A stretch of DNA of 64,000 nucleotides, from positions 27,597-91,596 of the forward strand of contig VXBM01001076.1 of assembly GCA_013400155.1 (NCBI GenBank), in the 5' to 3' direction. Origin of the DNA: Helopsaltes ochotensis (Eukaryota; Chordata; Aves; Passeriformes; Locustellidae). The position numbers and the translations under genes are program-made. Shown one piece after another: positions 1-12,167 of the stretch. A model generated the notes under the pieces. The model was not told the origin of the DNA. It made no database searches and saw only the letters and a program-made list of their open reading frames with translations. Numbering within the stretch: position 1 is the stretch's first letter; each line of letters starts with the position of its first letter.

Positions 1-1354
1 GAAAAAAAAAAAGAAGGGGGAAAATAAAAAAGCTCACACTGACCCACAAACTCCTCCTTTAGGGTTCACACGGGTGGATTATGCTAAAGAGTTCTAAGGA
101 AAATTTTATCTCTACCTTCCCTAAGTTGCCAATGGGGCGCTCGTGCCCTTCTTAGGGGATGTTAAACATCGAGTGATTTTTTCGTACTTTGACATCAAAA
201 GGTATGACTTTAAATTAAAAAAAAAATGTCACGGAAGAGTAACATGATATAAGAGCTACGAGTGCGTTTTTAAAGGAAAAATACATTTTAAAATACTGCC
301 AAAAATACCATACTTGCTTTTTTACCGGGGAGGGGAAAAAAAAGCTACATTAAATTCAACCTAAATAGTTAAACATACAGCAGCAAATACTACAGTCACA
401 GCTCAGATTTTAAAATGGTATTTAAATTTTTATTTATAGTAGTTTTCCACTACTATACATGACAGTGCTGCTTCTCAGGCCTACCTCTGCATTTTGTGTT
501 AAATGGAACCATACCATTTTTGCCACTAAGATTTCTCTGTGCTTGTATTATTCTGACCTGTGGTCCAACAGTCTCTATTATTTAGCCTGGAATTTAATTG
601 CTGGAAGTTCGGGGTTTATATTTTTAAAGAGTTATGGGGCACAACAGTACTTAGGCAAAGTGTGCTAGATTTAAACTGCAATCTACCTAAAGCAAACACA
701 AAAAAAAAAAAAAAAAAAAAAAAAGAAAAAAAAAGAGAAAAAAAAGAGAAAAAAAAGAAAAAATCTGCAAGCTGAATTCAGAGACATGAACAGTATATAT
801 AAATGGTTTGAAGATGAATGAAATCTCATGAAATCCACATTGAATTCACCTATCTGAATAATTTTTTAATCCTCCCATGCCCTATCTGTGCAATTCCATG
901 GTGTCATGACTGCATACATTTAGCAATTGAACTCGAAAATAAGCAATGGGGATGGTTGAGCATGACAGTCGATATAGTTGTAGCTAAATATCAAACAGCA
1001 AGAACAGTGTACTTGGTAACAAAGAGCAAGTGGGCTTTTAAGCTGGGACCAGACTGAAATGGTGGCAAAAGGACACATCATATCCATTTAACCATGCTTG
1101 CAGGAACAAAGGGAACAAGGTTAGCTCAAACCAAAAATGGCATTGCTCTAAAACAAGCTGTCAGTGCTTTGTAAGCTGGAAGAATACAGAGTGAGTAGCC
1201 TAGGCATGCATTTTATTCGTGGCAGGCAGGTTATATATATATAGATATATATATGTTAGAAGAAAAAAGAGCAAAAAAATATGTATGTATATAAAAGAAA
1301 GGTTTGAAATGCACATCATCACATCCAGCTAGACATCAGGAACTTCCTACTTAC
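1..1354. other. Intron 12 or alternative 3' UTR of IQSEC1; left window edge
   Basis: AT-rich sequence downstream of exon 12 in the gene direction. It contains an A/G-rich tract (about 701-770) and TA-rich stretches near 1235-1290. There is no recognisable terminal coding exon. On the minus strand AATAAA occurs at 1212-1217, about 105 nt beyond the read-through stop, and again near 430. It may be intron or an alternative 3' UTR; sequence alone does not decide. Confidence 0.5.
700..770. repeat. A-rich / purine low-complexity tract
   Basis: A run of more than 20 A is followed by A8-9 blocks separated by single G or GAG. It reads as U/C-rich on the IQSEC1 strand. Simple-sequence expansion; no coding meaning. 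Confidence 0.9.
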
Positions 1355-1404
1355 TTCCATATTGCTGTCTAGCGATCCTGCACTGCTGCGTCGCCCACGC
1401 TTGC
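1355..1404 (-). CDS. IQSEC1: IQSEC1 coding exon 12 (basic GKRGRRSSAGS tail)
   Basis: 50 nt, residues 933-949, reading GKRGRRSSAGSLDSNME. It matches the tail of family members (GRRSSAGSLESNVE in the human form I recall), with a basic RGRRSS phosphorylation-type site. The acceptor TGGGCAG precedes 1404 and a strong GTAAGT donor occupies 1349-1354. The exon ends in phase 0. If the donor is not used, the frame reads VSRKFLMSSWM and then stops at 1319-1321. The next exon of the spliced form is not in the window. Confidence 0.92.
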
Positions 1405-1833
1405 CTGCCCAGGACATGCAACAGCAGAGATTAGAGACTGCGACACGACCGGCGCCGGCCACACAACCCCACAGCTTTAGGGCCAGCAGGGCCAGCACCT
1501 CTCTGCACCTGCCTGGCTTTTTAGGGGTCGAGTGGGAATTTGGAGGGGTGGTGGTGTCGTTGTTGTTGGAAATCGATGCGCACGAGTGGGGTGTGGGTTT
1601 TGTTTTTTGGTAGATTTGCGCAATTCTTGAGGTACGGGTGTTTGAGCAGCTGTGGTTGTGATGCTGAGCAGCAAGGATTTGAAATGGTTTGGTTTCCTGG
1701 AAGCTAATCGGCCATGAGGGTGGTTTTTTTTTCTTTAAACGCTGAGATATACTTGCGGGGTGGCGTTAACTTAAATGCAATATTTGATGTTGAAATATTC
1801 TGAACTTCAGTGTGGGGCACTGTGAGGGGCATC

Positions 1834-1951
1834 GGTTTTATCACTGCGTTGGTTTTATCCTTTCATCAATTTTATCATTTCATCGATTTTATCACTTCAT
1901 CGGTTCTATCACTTCATCAGTTTTATCATTTCATCGATTTTATCATTTCAA
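1834..1951. repeat. 17-bp tandem repeat, about 7 copies (intron 11)
   Basis: Unit close to GATTTTATCATTTCATC, with copies beginning at 1834, 1851, 1868, 1885, 1902, 1919 and 1936. Copies differ at a few positions. It lies about 430 bp upstream (gene direction) of the exon 12 acceptor. Confidence 0.93.
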
Positions 1952-4900
1952 TTTCAGCTTTGAACCTCAGTGGATTTCATACAATCTTCTTTCATGAGGT
2001 TTAAAAAAAAAAAACTAAACTTAATTTTTGATCCGTAAATCTGGAATCTGTCTTGACATTATGGCTAGATTTTGTTTGTTTAGCTGTGCAGTGCTTTATC
2101 TTTAAGCATGTTGGATCGGTACTCCAACAGTCTCAAATTGCAAAGACATTTGCCTAAACCCACACGTGAAACTCCACACTGTTTCCCTAAGGAGCCAGAA
2201 GACCTCAGTGGCTGTATAAGACACAGGATCCCAGATTTTCTTTCTCACTTCACAGCAGAGAAAATAGCATCTGGCTGCAGTGGAAATAGAGATTTTCAGA
2301 AGACAGCTTGTGGAGCTTTGCTTTGCAAAGTTTCAGAATACTTTGCTGGCAGGGTGTAGGAACTAAGCTGAGCTTTGAGGAGCCCTCAGGTGCTCAGAGC
2401 TTCCCTAAAATGCGCAGGGCTTTAGAAACCAAAGCTTTCTCAGCACTCTCTCCTTGCCTTCCTGCAAGGCCAAATATCAAAGGCAATCTCCACCCTGCAT
2501 TGGCACATCGCTGCCTTCAGAACCTTCCACTCTGAGAGGCGGCTTTGGGGGAGAATGTGAGGATTTCAGCACCGCTGAACCAATTAATGACGTACCCTCA
2601 TCACAGACACCCCAAAAGCACCTGGGATCAGAACTAGGGAGCACTGGAACTGCTCACAGGACAATTCAGATGACCCAAAGGATCACTATGAGCAAAAACT
2701 ACCACCGGCTGGATTTATAAGCATAACGTTGACCCGGCTGGTCACAGGACACTGCCCTGAAACAAATTTGTCTTAAGAGCTACAGTTCCAGGCTACTGGA
2801 ACATTTCCCCCTCTAATAAAGAGCTGCTCCCCAGTACAAACCCCTCTGCAGTGGCATTAAACTGAGGGGAAGGCGTTTGTGGTCAAGGTGTCGTGTTTGA
2901 CTTGTAAAATTTGTCGGGGTCTGGAACAATTCCCCTGGATGGGCTCCTTGTCAAAAGCTCACTGCTTCATCTTCTGCTGCAGTTTTAGCCTCAGCCAAAC
3001 CAGAGCTGAGCTGAACTATCTTATGAGCCTCCCAAGAAAAACTGGGTTTAATAATCCCTTATTTTGAGTCCCAGTCAGGCTTTGATATTTTTCTGCTCTG
3101 CTAACGGGATTAGTACTGATTAACACTCCAATCACTCCTGCTTGCTGATGCAAACACACTGCGGCAGCCACCTCGGAACTTAGCAGTCAGGGTTGCAAAT
3201 AAGACTGAGAGCTGACACGGGGCATCAAACGTGGCCAAAAAATGAAGGGAAACACAACAATCCAATGCCTTTTGCATATGGCAGGAGTCACAGTCTGATC
3301 AAATAACCACGGACACAGTAAATACGGACAGAGAGCGACAGATGGAATTTTGCTCAGGATAACTTCAGGGCAGAATAGTACTTGCAAAGCCAAGAACAAA
3401 CAGAAAAATCCTGCTTAAAATGCCTGTAATTTCCCTCAGGTAGGCACTATCGCTGTACAGAGGCTTCTTTCCTTTTCTGAAAAACAAACTAAATGCAATT
3501 CTGTGCTGACACGCAGTGTGATGGGAAGGCTGCTCAGTAAATCCTCTGGAGCATTCCCCCTGCCACTGTGTGTTTATTCCAGACTGTTCCTCGGTCTTTG
3601 GGATGGCATCCCATCCCAGAAACGCCTCCCTAGAGCTCCAGCCTTCACATGCAACTCAGGGAAATGGTGGACTAGGATTGCACCTAAGCATGTACTGGCA
3701 GCATAATTAGCAGCTGTGGCATAAAGCAAGGTGGTATTTATCAAATCTGACAATTAGTTTTGCTTAATATGTTATGCTTACATTAATTTTTTTTAAGGTT
3801 GTTAAAGTGGGCTTTAATTTATTTTATAAAATTCAATTTCAATTAATTTAACCTTATCTGTTAGATATGAATATTCCTTGTAAGAAATATCTTTTAACTT
3901 AAACAAACGTGTGTCCCATATATGCATAACATGCATTATATGGGGCCACGGATATTTCAAGTTTACAGTGGAAATATGAAGTGGCTACGAGATTTTTACG
4001 AACTTAACCACGCCAAAAGGAAATTGAGCTTCATGACTAAAAGCCTTTGCACCTTGCAGAATGGATGCGTGCAGGACACAGCACAGGACGTGTGGGGATC
4101 TCACAGCTCAGGCTGCAGACCAGCTCAGTACACGGAAATATTTCTCACTGCTGCTCTGTAGTTCTTGAAACTCTTCTAGGCCAGTGAGATAATTGATAAA
4201 CACTGTATTATGATCTGGCTTCGTGCGTCTTGGGGGAAAAAAGTTTGGAAAAAAGTTTTAAATTAAATTACTCTCTCCAATTATTAGAGAGATCACTTTT
4301 GAGGGGGACAAGATTCTTTGTCGCCTCCACATTTTCATCTTGTTTTCTGTAAGAAACAGGTACAGTCTTAAGATCTCACAGTGAAATGGAATAATTTTAA
4401 TCCTGGAAATACGTTTTGTTTGGTTTTGAAGCAATCGTTTCTTGGTCTGTGTCCGTTTTAGACAAGCCCAGCTCCCAATAAAAGGAACCACTGTACCACC
4501 CTCGCTTGGGCAGCACTGCCTGGCTGTGCCAGTTGTGGAATACTGGGGCAAACAAGGAAACTGCAATTTTTAAGCCAGCCAGTTTTAATTCAATGTGTAA
4601 ATATTATTCCCAGCTTAAGGTTAGGGATGTGGGAATAAAGTTTGAATTCCACTGTAAACTCAGTGTAAAAGTACTGGGTCCCCCAGCAATTCAAAGTGAC
4701 TGGAATTCAAATTAAAGAACCTAAAATCAGTCCAGAAAAGTGGGAGGAACAGAATGGGAAACACAACCAGTCCAATCCTTCCTGCTCTATTTTAGTGACC
4801 AAATCATTTTTTCCTATGGAACAGTGGCCGTGATGGGACACCACACTTTTCCCATCTTTCTGTAAACTCATAAAACTCAGCTTCAGAGGCATTAAAATTT

Positions 4901-7674
4901 GTCTGGCTTCTAATATTTTCATATAAATTAAGAATTTCAAAGTCTGGAACAAGTAAATTCAGTTCTTCCTTGACTATAGCTCAAGAAAGTGCAATAAAAA
5001 TGATACATTTCTCTTTAGAGAAAAACAAAGCCCTAAATGTTTTTGACATATTTGCATCTCGGAACACTTGTTTGCCACATTCTGTTTTATATTCCGTGGA
5101 AAGAACTGTCAATCCACAAGGAACAACAGCGTCTCTCCGATGAAGAGAGCCTCAGCACGCCCTTTGCACAGCTGGGAGTTGAGCTGCTGTGGCAAAGGCA
5201 TGGAACCACCCTCAGGAAAGGATTCCTGATGGACAAATCCTGCTTTGCTGTGCATTGCCAGCTTGGGAGGCAGAATCGGCCAGGGTGGCAGCATTTGTCA
5301 GCTCTCAGAAGCTCCTGAATCGTCACTCAAGAGAAATTTAAAGTCAGTTTCTACAGCCTCCATTTACTGAGATGTCCGGAGGACAGCAATGGACTGTTTT
5401 CCTACATAGCTCTGTCATGTACCTGTGCTGTTCAGTTTCATTTCCCTTCACTGAATAAACAGTTAAAATTTGGGGCTTGCAATGCTCATCGAACATTTAC
5501 CTGCTTTCCTGCACAAATATGCAGCCAGGCCATTTTCTCATGTTTGTTAGATTTATTTCTGATGAAATGTAGAAAGGGTCTCTCTAAAAAACCACTTTCT
5601 TACATGCCCACACACTTTTCCTTTTCCTCCTCCTTGTTGATCCTGTGCTTCCTCCACAAAAGGATTCAAGGCAGCCTAACTCAGTCCTGGTTTAGAGAAG
5701 CAATTTAATATGGGATAATCACTGGGGTGCAGTATCTTCCTAGCTGAAAGAGATTGCTTGGCTTTTCTATGGATCACCTCTCCCACATTAAAAATTGCAA
5801 TTAGCCTCCCATGCAAGCTATCCCCTGAGGGAAGGCAGGAAAGGAAGACAGGCATCATCTCCCTGAAGTCACTCCACCAAGTAACAAAGCAAATAACAGG
5901 CAGGTCATTTCTCAAGTCAGTTGCACTGCACAAGACCAAACAGAAGCTCTCCATAATTCTCAGCCGTTTCAAGTTAAAATTAAGTTTAGTTGGGTTTAAC
6001 AAACTCATTGATAAACCCTGCAGTCTGTGAGTGATTTGTACTTTTTTTTGTCATGGAAAAAGATTAATTTTCAGTAATAAGCATGCCAGTTGTAGGCATG
6101 CCCTGTGAAATATGTTTGTGATCACAAATGCTGGTTTGTTGAATTAAACCCATAATATGAATTCAAATACATGGCAGCGTTTGAAAAGAGAGGGATGAGT
6201 AAATCTGATGGAATGAAAAAATTAATCAGAAATCACATTTAGGGGTACAGATACCCACTGAACTCACATATTAACAATATGGTAGTTCTCATTCTAATGA
6301 AGTAAAACCAAAACGACAGAAAAGGATGATGAAGTATCCTCAAATCTGAGAGGTAAGAGTGGTGAAGACTAGGGCTTGATCTAAAATCCACTGGAGCCGA
6401 GCAAGCACCAATATTCAACTTCAGCCTGATTTTGGATCAAGGGCCTAAGTCTTTGTAATGAAGCACATGGAGATGTGAGTATGAAAGCCTAAACAGAGAA
6501 GAAAAGAATTGAAAGAGCTCACTCTCTACATATTTGTATGCACATACATATACCCACAAAACACAGGCTATTAGTTCAGTTTACAACAATTTTATTTATT
6601 GCAGCATAGCTAAAATATCTTATTTAGTTAAAAAAAAAGGGAAATAGTTAAGTGGTGTCTACTACCAAAGATATACAGAATATTGAAATTATGACTATAC
6701 TGTACATCATCACTGCAATTGAAAGAACAAAGCAGAGTATTCAACACAGCCTACAAACTAAAAAAACCCAAATAATTAAAAAAAAAATAGAGCTGCTACT
6801 GTCCCTGGAAGTACTTTCTGAACAGTGGACATGGTGTTCAGATAAGAGTTCCTGTCAGTGACAGGAATCTTTTAACACTGAAAGATTACATGGCTCTGCC
6901 AGGTGTGAGGCAAACCATCAAATAAAAACATGCCCAACTTCCCCTGGCTTGCTTTGGCTAAAAAAAAATCACACCACCACTGCTTTCCAGTCTTTAATCA
7001 GTTAATAAAACTTAAGACACGTCAGTGGCTTTGTGGGTTATCGACATTCTTGTCCACCAGGGCTTCTTTGGTTCTATTGTCAAGAGTACTTCAAAAAAAC
7101 CTCTTTTTGCAAGAATTAGGAACTTGTATGAGTTACAAAGCAAGAAAAGAGCATCAGGGACACACTGAGTTACACAGCTCTGGACAGAATTTAGTAGGGC
7201 TTCACTCAATTTCATTCATCCAGGTGGTAACACAGGTACACTTGAGCAAGAGCACACAGAAAGCGCTCGTGACACAGAGACCGGGAGCTTTCCTTCCCTT
7301 TCTAGGCCTACTCTATGAGGGGGAAAAAGCAAAGGAGATGAAGGGAAAAAAAAAAATAAAGAAAGAAAAACTAAGTGAATTACTCCTAGCCAATCATTTC
7401 CGTTTTATTAAAAACTTACAGTTTTTCCTCTGTCGTCACTGTCCTTTAAAAGTTTCTATCCAGCACCCTACAAACGCCTTCAACGCTTTCCAACAGCGTG
7501 CCCGCTTAACAGAACGAGGGTTAAAAAAAACCCCAAAAAACCCCGAAATTAACCACGAGGCGAGGGTTGGGAGGCTGAGAAGGAGCTATTTGGAAGCGTG
7601 AGATTCCAGCCCCTGGTATTTGTGGAAGGGCAGAGCGAGGCGGGTTCGGCGCGGGGACGAGAGGCAGCGCTTAC
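1952..7674. other. Intron 11 of IQSEC1, remaining part
   Basis: 5.7 kb of mostly AT-rich intron without a gene I can support. A 223-codon frame at 6930-7601 on the plus strand has no recognisable domain and abuts exon 11. About 3700-3900 is a long A/T-rich stretch with many TTAATT-type motifs. No transposon was recognised. Confidence 0.6.
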
Positions 7675-7851
7675 CTGCTTCGGACAGGTCGCGCAGGGAG
7701 GAGCTGAGGGCGCTGCGCTTGAGGCCCTCGCCGCCGGCGTAGCTGTCGTCCAGGCACGCCCGCGGCAGCGAACCGTTCCCGGACTCCTTCTTCAGGCTGG
7801 AGCACTGCGACATGCTGGGCCGCACCACGCCTTTCTGCTTCTCCAGCTCGG
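7675..7851 (-). CDS. IQSEC1: IQSEC1 coding exon 11 (Ser-rich tail)
   Basis: 177 nt, phase 1 at both ends, residues 874-933. It encodes ELEKQKGVVRPSMSQCSSLK, then KESGNGSLPRACLDDSYAGG and the SALSSSLRDLSEAG segment. The helix from the PH domain runs into a Ser-rich tail. The GTAAGC donor lies at 7669-7674. The acceptor GTTACAG follows an almost pure GT-repeat tract at 7855-7893. Skipping would preserve the reading frame. Confidence 0.95.
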
Positions 7852-7854
7852 CTG

Positions 7855-7893
7855 TAACACACACACACAGACACGCACACAGACACACACACG
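7855..7893. repeat. CA/GT microsatellite at the exon 11 acceptor
   Basis: Imperfect (CA)n on the plus strand with G interruptions. Read on the gene strand it is a GT-rich tract ending two bases before the acceptor AG. It takes the place of a normal polypyrimidine tract. Confidence 0.93.
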
Positions 7894-8163
7894 GGATTTT
7901 TTTCAGTTGGTGTTTGTCGGGGGAAAAGGAGCGAGAGCATCCCCGTAGGCAGGGAGAGGCTTCGGCCCTCTAGCAGCAGCTGGGTGTGGATCAGGGGTTT
8001 TTCGTGTTTTACTCACGGGGCTACCAGCAAAGTGTATCAGTTTGGAGCACAGCTTCCTTATGGACTACAGGAATTGCAAGATGGGAATTCAATGAGAAAA
8101 CGAATTCAATGAGGTTTATTGGAAGGGCCGTCATTGGGAATTTCAGTGGGAGGTAACTTAACT
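7894..8163. other. Intron 10, exon-11-side part
   Basis: Short intronic stretch between the CA repeat and the 65-bp tandem array. Nothing recognisable seen. Confidence 0.6.
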
Positions 8164-8546
8164 CTAAAATTCTTGCTGGACTTTATGAGACAAATCGCAG
8201 ATCCAGTTCTCCTCTGTCCACATTATCCCTAAAATTCTTGCTGGAATTTATACTGTACATCGCAGATCCAGTTCTCCTCTGTCCACATTATCCCTAAAAT
8301 TCTTGCTGTACTTCATGATACAAATCACAGATCCAGTTCTCCTCTGTCCACATTATCCCTAAAATTCTTGCTGGAATTTATACTGTACATCGCAGATTCA
8401 GTTCTCCTCTGTCCGCATTATCCCTAAAATTCTCGCTGTAATTTATACTACAAATCACAGCTCCAGTTCTCCTCTGTCCACATTATCCCTAAAATTCTTA
8501 CTCTACTTTATGCTACAAATCACAGACCCAGCTCTCCTCTGTCCAT
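8164..8546. repeat. 65-bp tandem repeat, 6 copies (intron 10)
   Basis: Copies start at 8164, 8229, 8294, 8359, 8424 and 8489, exactly 65 bp apart. Each begins CTAAAATTCTTGCTG and contains CCAGTTCTCCTCTGTCCACA. Alternate copies share variants (TACTGTACATCG versus GATACAAATCAC), suggesting duplication of a two-unit block. The array lies in the 935-bp intron between exons 10 and 11. Confidence 0.96.
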
Positions 8547-8786
8547 TGTTATTTGCAGCTTGTCCAGGATAAATTCCAGTGCAGCTACACTGCAGTAAAT
8601 AGGAGTCAATGAACTCAGCTGGGGCTTAAGACATTACTGTTTTTTTCCTCCTTCTCAAGGCAAAGTAATGGAAAAACCCACATTATTTTGAATTTTTAAG
8701 GAGTTCTCATGTGTTATGCACATATTTAGAATTTTCTTATTTTGATTAGCTGGAAAATTCTCTATTATATGTACCTTTGTACTTAC

Positions 8787-8948
8787 ACTCTATTCTGTGC
8801 TTTTCCATTTCTTGAACTTCTGCAATCGATTCCCTCAAATCATCTGTAAACTTCTTCCTGTCCTGAGGATTTGGTGCATTGAAATTTATGAGTACTTTGA
8901 TATCTGCTCCTGGAACAGCTGACGTGAGCCGAATGCCATTGGGATAAT
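8787..8948 (-). CDS. IQSEC1: IQSEC1 coding exon 10 (PH domain C-terminal helix)
   Basis: 162 nt, phase 1 at both ends, residues 820-874. It encodes YPNGIRLTSAVPGADIKVLI, then NFNAPNPQDRKKFTDDLRES and the helix IAEVQEMEKHRIE. It completes the PH fold with its long C-terminal helix. Acceptor CTTCCAG precedes 8948; donor GTAAGT is at 8781-8786. The Ser codon T|CC is completed by exon 11. Confidence 0.96.
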
Positions 8949-9999
8949 CTGGAAGAAAAAGGCAAGAAAAACTAAGCTCTGATTATTACAATTACTTTTC
9001 TTTTAATAAAAATACCCACCAAAACTGAAAGCTTTTTTACTAATATTACCACAGAGGATACGAAGTCAGAGAAATAAAAGTCTGACAGCACCAAGTTAGA
9101 ATAAAAATCCCTGAGGTACAATGGAGCAGCTTAACTGCCAAATACTGAACAAATATTGAGAGATATCTCTATGTAGCTGCTACCCTTAAGGTCCAATATA
9201 CAATACAGATCAAAAACAGCAGGGAAAAAAAAGTGCAAAAAGCTAAGGGGATAATTTTTATTTCATGGAACAGATCCCATCACCTAACTTACCCCCTTGT
9301 GACCAAAATTTTGCTGACTGTAAAGGCTACTTGAAGACATTTCAAATGCTACAAATTGCTTTTTATTTTTAACTCACCATTTGCAGGAAGACAGACAAAC
9401 AGGTATAGATTTTGTGCTTCTGACTGGATTGTGTTCCCTGTACATCCTACTTTCCTTTGATTTTCTTGTAAATAAAGTTAAAAGTGTCTGTGAAATCACA
9501 TACTGGAGAAGTAAAAGGACTGATTTGTTTTTTTCACCCTTCTTTTGACCCATATTATTTTAATAATAAAAGCCAGATTTTTCAAGAAACTCTCTTTGCC
9601 TCTTTTCTAGGTATACTTCTGAAATTTTAACAGCTGGTCAAACCTATCTCCTGGTTGGGACAGAAGGTTCATTTACAGAAAGATACTCAGAATAAAAATA
9701 AGTTCTGCTGTCGGAAACAAATCAGTCTTTGCTTGAAGCACAGACTTGGAGCAATGGGTGTCAGCAAACCTCAACGTGTGCATTTTAACTCAACGTTTTC
9801 TTTTACTCAGCTGCCTTCCCCCCTCTTGGTTTGCAAAAGCTCTCAAATATTTACTTCAGTATTTGAGCCCAAGCTCAAGGGCTCCCATGTACTAAAACCT
9901 CCCTTCCTGAAGAGCCAGCAGATGAAGTGAGGCACTCCCCTCCCTCAAAGCCATGAGGTTTCAACAAGACTTCAGCTATTGAGAAAGCAGAGCACGTGC
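8949..9999. other. Intron 9, first part
   Basis: AT-rich intron sequence following exon 10 on the map. No gene, transposon or structured element recognised. Confidence 0.6.
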
Positions 10000-10087
10000 T
10001 TGGCTTTTTTAGGATACCTTTACTTTGGCTTTTTTAGGATACCTTTACTTTGGCTTTTTTAGGATACCTTTACTTTGGCTTTTTTAG
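10000..10087. repeat. 25-bp tandem repeat, 3.5 copies (intron 9)
   Basis: Unit TTGGCTTTTTTAGGATACCT followed by TTACT. Copies start at 10000, 10025, 10050 and 10075 and are virtually identical. The last copy is cut at TTTTTTAG. Near-identity suggests recent expansion. Confidence 0.95.
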
Positions 10088-12167
10088 AGTTACCGAAACT
10101 CTCAGATCAAAGCTGCAACTAAAAGTGAAGCAAGTCCATTTACAATCCTCAGGGGAAAGGGAGCCACTGCCCTGAGGTTCAAATGGTCCTGAGGGGAAGG
10201 AGGGAGGAAGGATTTGGGAGTTTTGCTGGGATTTGCTGTCAACACCTGCCACAGAACAGCCAAAGGATGCCAGTGCCGGGCAGGCTCAGCTGGGATGTTG
10301 GGAACGCTGGCACAGGGAATGCAGCAAACAGCTCTGCACCACTCCAGGGGAAAGAATAAAAATGTTTACAAAGCCAAATAAGGAAACCTGGCAACCCCAA
10401 AGTCACTGGGGCTGCCCCCACATAGGAGCCAAGAAGGAATTTCCACATAACCAACACAAAAATATATTTTCTTACCAGAGGTACTCCTCTGCTCTGTATT
10501 AAGTATCAGGAAACCCTCACATCAGTATTTCTTGGTTTCAGTCACACTCCCCCTAAGTGATCGGCTCCCCCTTTATATTTTGTTAGTGATTTTGACTGAA
10601 AATGGAAAATATATTTCCCTTATGGCCTATTTATTTACTAGAGATATGTGACATTGTTTTCCCTTTTGGAGCTCATCCCTCAACATAACTGACTTCAATC
10701 ATTAAAAGTCAGTTTCTTCTTTCACCAGTCATTTGCTCAACCTCACCAGCAGCCACACCAATATTTCTGTTGCTTCTGCTTTAGCAATGCTGACTTTTTT
10801 ATTCCCTTGAAACCAGGGAAAAGCTGCTCCCCACAAAGTTACTGATGGCTCTGGCCAAAACAGCCCAAAGCTCGCTGGGGACGGGGGAGAGCAAGAATAT
10901 TGAGAATTTTACAAATCAGAGGGGACAAATCCTTCTCTTGCCCAACTGGAAAATTGTGCACCCCACCTAAGAGGCACCAATATTAAGAGTAGAGTCTGTT
11001 CACTGATTCACTGCAGTGAATTCAACTCACAACCCTCCTGAAATGCCTCAGTAACAATGCCTCCAGTTCACTGGGAGGAATCCAATCCTTTACTTCTTGT
11101 TTCACTATAGATGTTTTAAAATTTATTTGATTAGTGTTTCTGCTCAGCATGCTTATATTTTTAAAATATATTTTATTTAACATGGCATCAGAGATTTATA
11201 AATCCTTCTATTTTTAGTAGAATCCAGGACAGATGTATTTGTCCTTCCCCTCCAAAACTGAATTTTATATCACATAATATGTTCACAAGAGAGAGAGAGA
11301 GAGAGAGAATGCACGTGTAAGCATAGAAATAATCTGTGGGCTACAGAGCTGCTGTGAGCTCTGCAAAACCTTCCCTTTGGAAATCTCCAGAGGCTTGACT
11401 CAGTAACAGCAATGATTTTTAGGGAGCACTTTCTCAAGGAGAAGGCAAAACCAAGAACCTTCCATGTCAGAAAAGCACAGGAGTTACTGCAGCTCACACT
11501 GGGCTGTACCCAATTTCTCAGGGGGTGAAGGTTTGCTCACAAACCGTGAATTCAGTCAGGCTGTCTCCCAATGTACCACACAACTCTGCTCTGCTGTCAC
11601 TGCTGATGCTGTTTGGGCTTAGAAGCAGGATTTTAGCAAATTATTTGGGTTTTTGTCTGCTAAGAAGCACCAAAGATAAAAAGAATATTGGACTGGTGCA
11701 GACTGTAAGAGACATAAACAAAAGGGGTCAGAAAATGCAAGTTTATGCTTTGTATTTAAATTTGAGGTAGCTTACATTATCTAGGCAAAGCTAAGCCATA
11801 AATCAGGAAAATAAATTAAATACTGTTTTGAATTACAGATGTCCTTGTAAGAGGCATTATTTATTATCACTCAGTTCCAGCTAACTGTACCACTGACTCA
11901 GCAACAGATGTGTTTGTTTCTTGGCAATCCTTTGGTTCTTCACAAGCAATCACAAACACATTTGGGGAGATTTGGTTTCTGACTACAACCAAAAAAACCT
12001 CTCTGTTTTCTATACTGGCAGCATCTTGTTTTAAACTTCAGAACTAAGTTAAATCCAGAGCCATTTTATTCCTAAACTCAGAATCAAGTCCTGTCCGTCC
12101 CTTTCACTTACACCATTTTTGTTTCCTTTATGAACAAAGGGGTCCTCTAAAGAGAGGAAATACTTAC
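10088..12167. other. Intron 9, remaining part
   Basis: 2.1 kb of intron. The only clear feature is a (GA)10 microsatellite at 11289-11308. No gene or transposon recognised. Confidence 0.6.
11289..11308. repeat. (GA)10 microsatellite
   Basis: Perfect GA dinucleotide run in intron 9. Confidence 0.95.

Noticed and set aside
6930..7601. 223-codon plus-strand open frame
   Set aside because: No recognisable domain, low-complexity Lys runs from A-rich DNA, and it lies in an intron antisense to IQSEC1. Probably chance.
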